From assembly GCA_050084515.1 (NCBI GenBank), contig CM114272.1:11160001-11224000 (forward strand): a stretch of 64,000 bases of DNA, in the 5' to 3' direction. A model generated the notes under the pieces. The model saw only the letters and a list, made by a program, of their open reading frames with translations, did no database searches and was not told the origin of the DNA. The position numbers and the translations under genes are program-made. Positions 60,615 to 64,000 of this stretch are shown here, piece by piece (positions within the stretch are counted from its first letter, which is position 1; every line of letters starts with the position of its first letter). The DNA comes from Blasia pusilla (lineage: Eukaryota > Marchantiophyta > Marchantiopsida > Blasiales).

Positions 60615-61339
60615 TGAGTTTAAATTTTAATTTAGTCTTTATTTTACAAAAAAAATCTTGATCTTCTCTACATTCATTTCATGTATATGCATATTATTGA
60701 AAAATTGAATGCAAAAATTTTAAGACAACTTTAAAACAATAATTTGAACCCTTCCAGAATAATCATGAACCTTGTATGTATGTAAAACCTTTGCATTTAC
60801 ATGCTTCTTTTTCTATTTAAATTAAAACTTTAACAATCGTCCTATGAATGGGAATGTCATGGACGAATCGTTTTAGCATACCTTTTCTTGAAGCATGGGT
60901 TTTTGAACATAAGGTTTGAACCATATCTTGACTATTTGGAGTGTTTTAATACTTTTTTTTTTTCCTTTAGTTCAAAGGAATTTTTTAGGTAAGGATTATG
61001 GTGGGAGATATAAATCTCAAACCATAAATATAAGATTTTGCTTATACGTCTCATTCTTACACTAATGATATTTCATTATTCACTAGAATAAAATCTTGTA
61101 TTTCATGACTTCAACATATAATTAGGTTGAGTCATTGATCATACTAAATAACTTGTAATGATTGAAAACCCATAAAATCATACAAACCAAGTCAATTATT
61201 GGTAATTACTTAGGCTACCAAGTCCTTAAAAAATCCGACAAAAATCCATTCGCTCCTAATTTGCGATTCATCAATCCATCCATTTCCCATCCTTCATCCA
61301 TCAATTTTCCGTCTCTCGGCCCTCCCTCCATACGTTTGC
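60615..61339. other. AT-rich, nothing recognised
   Basis: No coding content; flank of the MITE at 61340. Confidence 0.4.
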
Positions 61340-62016
61340 CATAGTTGCACAGAAATAAACATGTTCCTCCATGGGAGGGACATGTCCATAGACATGCCTG
61401 ATGGATCATCTGGGTGGGTTTCTTCAGTACCCTAGTGATCCACGCGGGCTTAGGGCGCGAGAATGGGTGTGGTTTCAGATTGAGGGAGGCGGGAAAAATT
61501 CGGCTCGCACGTAGTCCGCATTGGCCTGGGGCAAGCCTGCACCCTGAACACATCATGCTAGAGACCGCCCCACGGCCCTTTCTACGAGCCAATGCGTGCA
61601 TGTTTGGACAAAAATAGAAAAATCCCTCCAAAAATTGGACATGGACGGACAAGTTTAGACATGTCCACAGGCATGAATTATAAAATGTGGGACCCACACT
61701 TATAGTTCATGAAGGAAGGAAAGGTAAGGGTGGGCAGGGAAATAAGGGGGGAGGGAGTGAAGGTAGAAGAAGGAAGAAACAGACACAAAAATTTTCCATG
61801 TGCAACCTTGAACGCGAGCTTAGGGTGGGCCGGTGCGCGCTACAAAACCGAGTGGGTGCGGGTTGGTCGAGTCGGGATCTGCGTTGTAAGCGAGGGAGGC
61901 TCACGTGAAGGCGGCAAGTACCTGAGCCTCCACGGACTGTCCGTCTTGGGGATGGACATAAGTCTGTGAACATGGACATGTTTCGCGAGCATGGGCTTTG
62001 TACGTATGCAACCTTG
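61340..62016 (+). mobile_element. hAT-type MITE, 677 bp, with target duplication
   Basis: Begins CATAGTTGCACAG and ends TATGCAACCTTG, close to the termini of the 15862 element. Flanks ACGTTTGC (61332-61339) and TCGTTTGC (62017-62024) agree at 7 of 8, an 8-bp target duplication. The interior contains further GGACATGTCC words and a second CATGTGCAACCTTG end at about 61797-61811, suggesting one copy nested in or fused to another. No credible protein. Confidence 0.7.
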
Positions 62017-62024
62017 TCGTTTGC

Positions 62025-62478
62025 CCTCTATCCATTCATCTTTAGTTCATCTATACTCCATCCATATGTAAATTCTCCCACTCTCTATCCGTCTACTCTC
62101 TAGCCATATGTTCGTACTTTCTCTATCTACTATCAAAACTTGAAGGATGTAGGATTTGAACTTGAAACATCTTAAACAAAGTGATGGTTTACTACAACTA
62201 CCCCAAGGCCCATGCCCTCGCACATGTAAGACACGAACTCATTTAAGTACATTCAAATGTAGTATATGCCCTTTGTGTTCTAAAATTCATATTCGTGATT
62301 AAAATTCTTTTAGAAAATAAGTGATAGCCTATATGGATGAAAAAAAGTATAGGGATTTCGCTAAAATCCTACTAAATTAAAAATTAAATATGTGGAAACT
62401 TATTTAAATGATTATAATTAATATTATAAGACCTATTAATCATCAAAAGAAAAATATATATCTTGTAGTTTCTGAAAT
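62025..62478. other. AT-rich, nothing recognised
   Basis: Spacer between the MITE and the duplicated gypsy LTR segment. Confidence 0.4.
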
Positions 62479-62586
62479 TTGTCGTGCGAATCCACATCGT
62501 CATACAACATACATCGCTGACATACCATACTCACATACCTACATAACATAGACGAGAGCATCCACAAACATAAGTGTACCACAACT
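62479..62586 (-). repeat. 108-bp direct repeat of gypsy LTR sequence (distal copy)
   Basis: Differs from 62955-63062 at only two positions; offset exactly 476 bp. The copy at 62955-63062 starts directly after the purine tract of the second gypsy element, where an LTR should begin. The 476-bp spacing may be one LTR length followed by the truncated start of another. Confidence 0.75.
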
Positions 62587-62954
62587 GAGATCCGTGAAAG
62601 ATCTACTGTCATAAAACACGTATAGAATCACATACAATCAAGCCAAACCCATTCCACGATGGGAGAATCTAGGTCGAAGCTTGCGGGAACCACCATAGCC
62701 AACAGCTCTACTCACTACCAAGACTAACTCCCAACGCAACAGGCTCAACTCAAAAAACTAATTGTTCTTTGAGTGCACTCCACACTATATCCTCCAACCT
62801 AAGAGCGGGCCCTATTGGAAAAGTCACCCTCAACTGAGTAACCCCCAATCCTATGTATGAAACCGCATCTCTACCTACACACTATGGCCCTACATAAGGT
62901 ATGGCCTCTACTAGCACACTATACTCTACGACATAAACCGTATGGTCATGACAG

Positions 62955-64000
62955 TTGTCGTGCGAATCCACATCGTCATACAACATACATCGTTGACATA
63001 CCATACTCACATACCTACATAACATAGACGAGAGCATCCACAAACACAAGTGTACCACAACTCGCCCCGCTAACTGGCGGTTAGGTCCCTCTAACTCCCA
63101 AGTAGCCCTATACATCTATTACATGCTATACACCTTGGTGGATGCACGAATCAGAAGGCCGAGTGCTAGGTTGCCCCATCGTTAGTCGCACATCTGTAAT
63201 CCATATCATGCAAAGATCAAGTCATCTACCTCTCCTAAGTACATCGAGGACAAACCCACCTTCCAGTAGGAACAACATCCATACGTGAGTCAAACACATC
63301 ATGTGCCAACCCCTAGAACACTGATCACACACCAACATACGAGCTGCGTTACCAGTAGACCCACACAACATGCACCTCAAGCTAGCACATATCATTGGAA
63401 AGCTTGGGTCAATAGTACCATCCACATTTGGAAGATGACATGCCGCACAATTACGCACATGGTCCTTCCAAACAACTCCATCACTACATGAGAACTTCAT
63501 AAGCTAACACCTCGCGCACTTGTAAAATAGTGCGGCCTGCCGTCACATCCAACGTTGTCAATGCAATCTGCCGCAAATAGACATAGTCCCCCACATGGAA
63601 CCTACGAATCGATGGTCGATAACCTCCACCCCGAATGGTTGCATACCGCAACGTTTCTCTATGTTGAGCAATGGCAAGATTCTCAAAGGTGTTGGCATAA
63701 CTCTCGAAAGAGCTCTACCCCGAGAACACACCTCATCCACATCTCGGGTCATCAAGGTTCACCACCTCACTAGACTCGACAATTCATCGCAGCAAGTTTG
63801 GATCTCGGCCGTATAACGTAAAAATAAGGTGAGAAGGAAGCCAAGGATGCTTGGCGACTCAACCTATACCCCATGGCTAACCATGGCAACCGAATATGCC
63901 AGTCTCAAGATGCCCTTCAGAGGCCATACTTGCGCAATGCCCTCTTCACCGTCCCGAACCACACGCTCAGCCAAACTATCCGCCTCTGGATGATCCGAGA
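62955..64000 (-). mobile_element. Second copy of the methyltransferase/PHD gypsy family, 3' part, runs off the window
   Basis: On the - strand from 64000 downward: integrase end (SRDHPEAD, as in the first copy), GPY/F-like stretch, PHD finger, a 3' untranslated part sharing AGTTAGAGGGACCTAACC with the first copy (31386 region), a purine-rich tract, and the LTR start (TTGTGGTACACTTGTG) at 63062. Whether this copy also carries the methyltransferase cannot be seen. It has its own stops and frameshifts. Confidence 0.85.
63235..64000 (-). pseudogene. pol: Integrase C-terminal part with complete PHD ligand set, broken
   Basis: VVWKDHVRNCAACHLPNVDG is followed by PHD ligands CMLC (Cys codons 63374 and 63365), CDQC (63329, 63320), GWH (His 63305) and Cys 63296. 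After a frame slip, the other frame holds VPTGRWVCPRCT with Cys codons 63252 and 63243 and a stop at 63235. All eight zinc ligands are thus present, in C4HC3 order and normal spacing. Upstream towards 64000 the integrase core end is recognisable through frameshifts. Confidence 0.8.

Noticed and set aside
61687-61979. Overlapping open frames on both strands, Lys/Gly- or Pro/Leu-rich
   Set aside because: They lie inside the 677-bp MITE and mirror each other through low-complexity sequence.
1-64000. CRISPR array, bacterial operons or viral genome
   Set aside because: No regularly spaced short repeats. Introns, plant gene families and plant transposons show nuclear plant DNA.

Overview
This is nuclear DNA of a green plant. 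Three intron-containing or plastid-targeted plant genes are supported: an acyl-CoA-binding kelch protein, a DUF7054 protein and a cinnamyl-alcohol dehydrogenase (CAD). A fourth, single-exon gene encodes a DUF3783-like protein. Introns reach 2.3 kb, and the space between genes is AT-rich and full of old transposons. Nothing in the sequence names the species. A non-seed land plant or a charophyte relative fits best, because the Ty3/gypsy element at 24-31 kb has a make-up (methyltransferase plus PHD finger) that I would not expect in a seed plant; this is inference.

Layout. 1-10.1 kb: ACBP4/5-type kelch gene, + strand, 5' end outside the window. 10.1-22 kb: gene-free repeat land with a degenerate ~330-bp tandem array, several near-perfect hairpins, a pair of old direct repeats (LTR-like), and a 391-bp hAT-type MITE inside the first of that pair. 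24.0-31.4 kb: decayed Ty3/gypsy retrotransposon, + strand. 35.2-35.7 kb: unrecognised broken helical coding stretch, - strand. 36.4-40.5 kb: two decayed hAT transposase copies, tail to tail. 42.8-44.3 kb: three-exon DUF7054 gene. 50.5-51.2 kb: DUF3783-like gene with a putative plastid transit peptide. 52.7-57.7 kb: six-exon CAD gene with a GC-AG intron and an antisense LINE fragment in intron 3. 58.6-62.0 kb: more MITE and LINE copies. 62.5-64.0 kb: 3' end of a second copy of the gypsy family, - strand, running off the window.

The most notable object is the gypsy element. Between its protease and reverse transcriptase it carries a C5-cytosine DNA methyltransferase domain (motifs I, IV with PCQ, VI with ENV, VIII, and IX/X-like blocks). 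Downstream of its integrase it carries a C4HC3 PHD finger, and the PHD finger is present again in the second copy. Gypsy elements with their own methyltransferase have, to my memory, been reported from a charophyte alga (with another retrotransposon class in dinoflagellates). A methyltransferase writer and a PHD chromatin reader in one element would be a self-marking retrotransposon. All visible copies are broken by stops and frameshifts.

The host genes show no functional link to each other. CAD acts in monolignol formation, the ACBP-kelch protein in cytosolic acyl-CoA binding; the other two have no established role.
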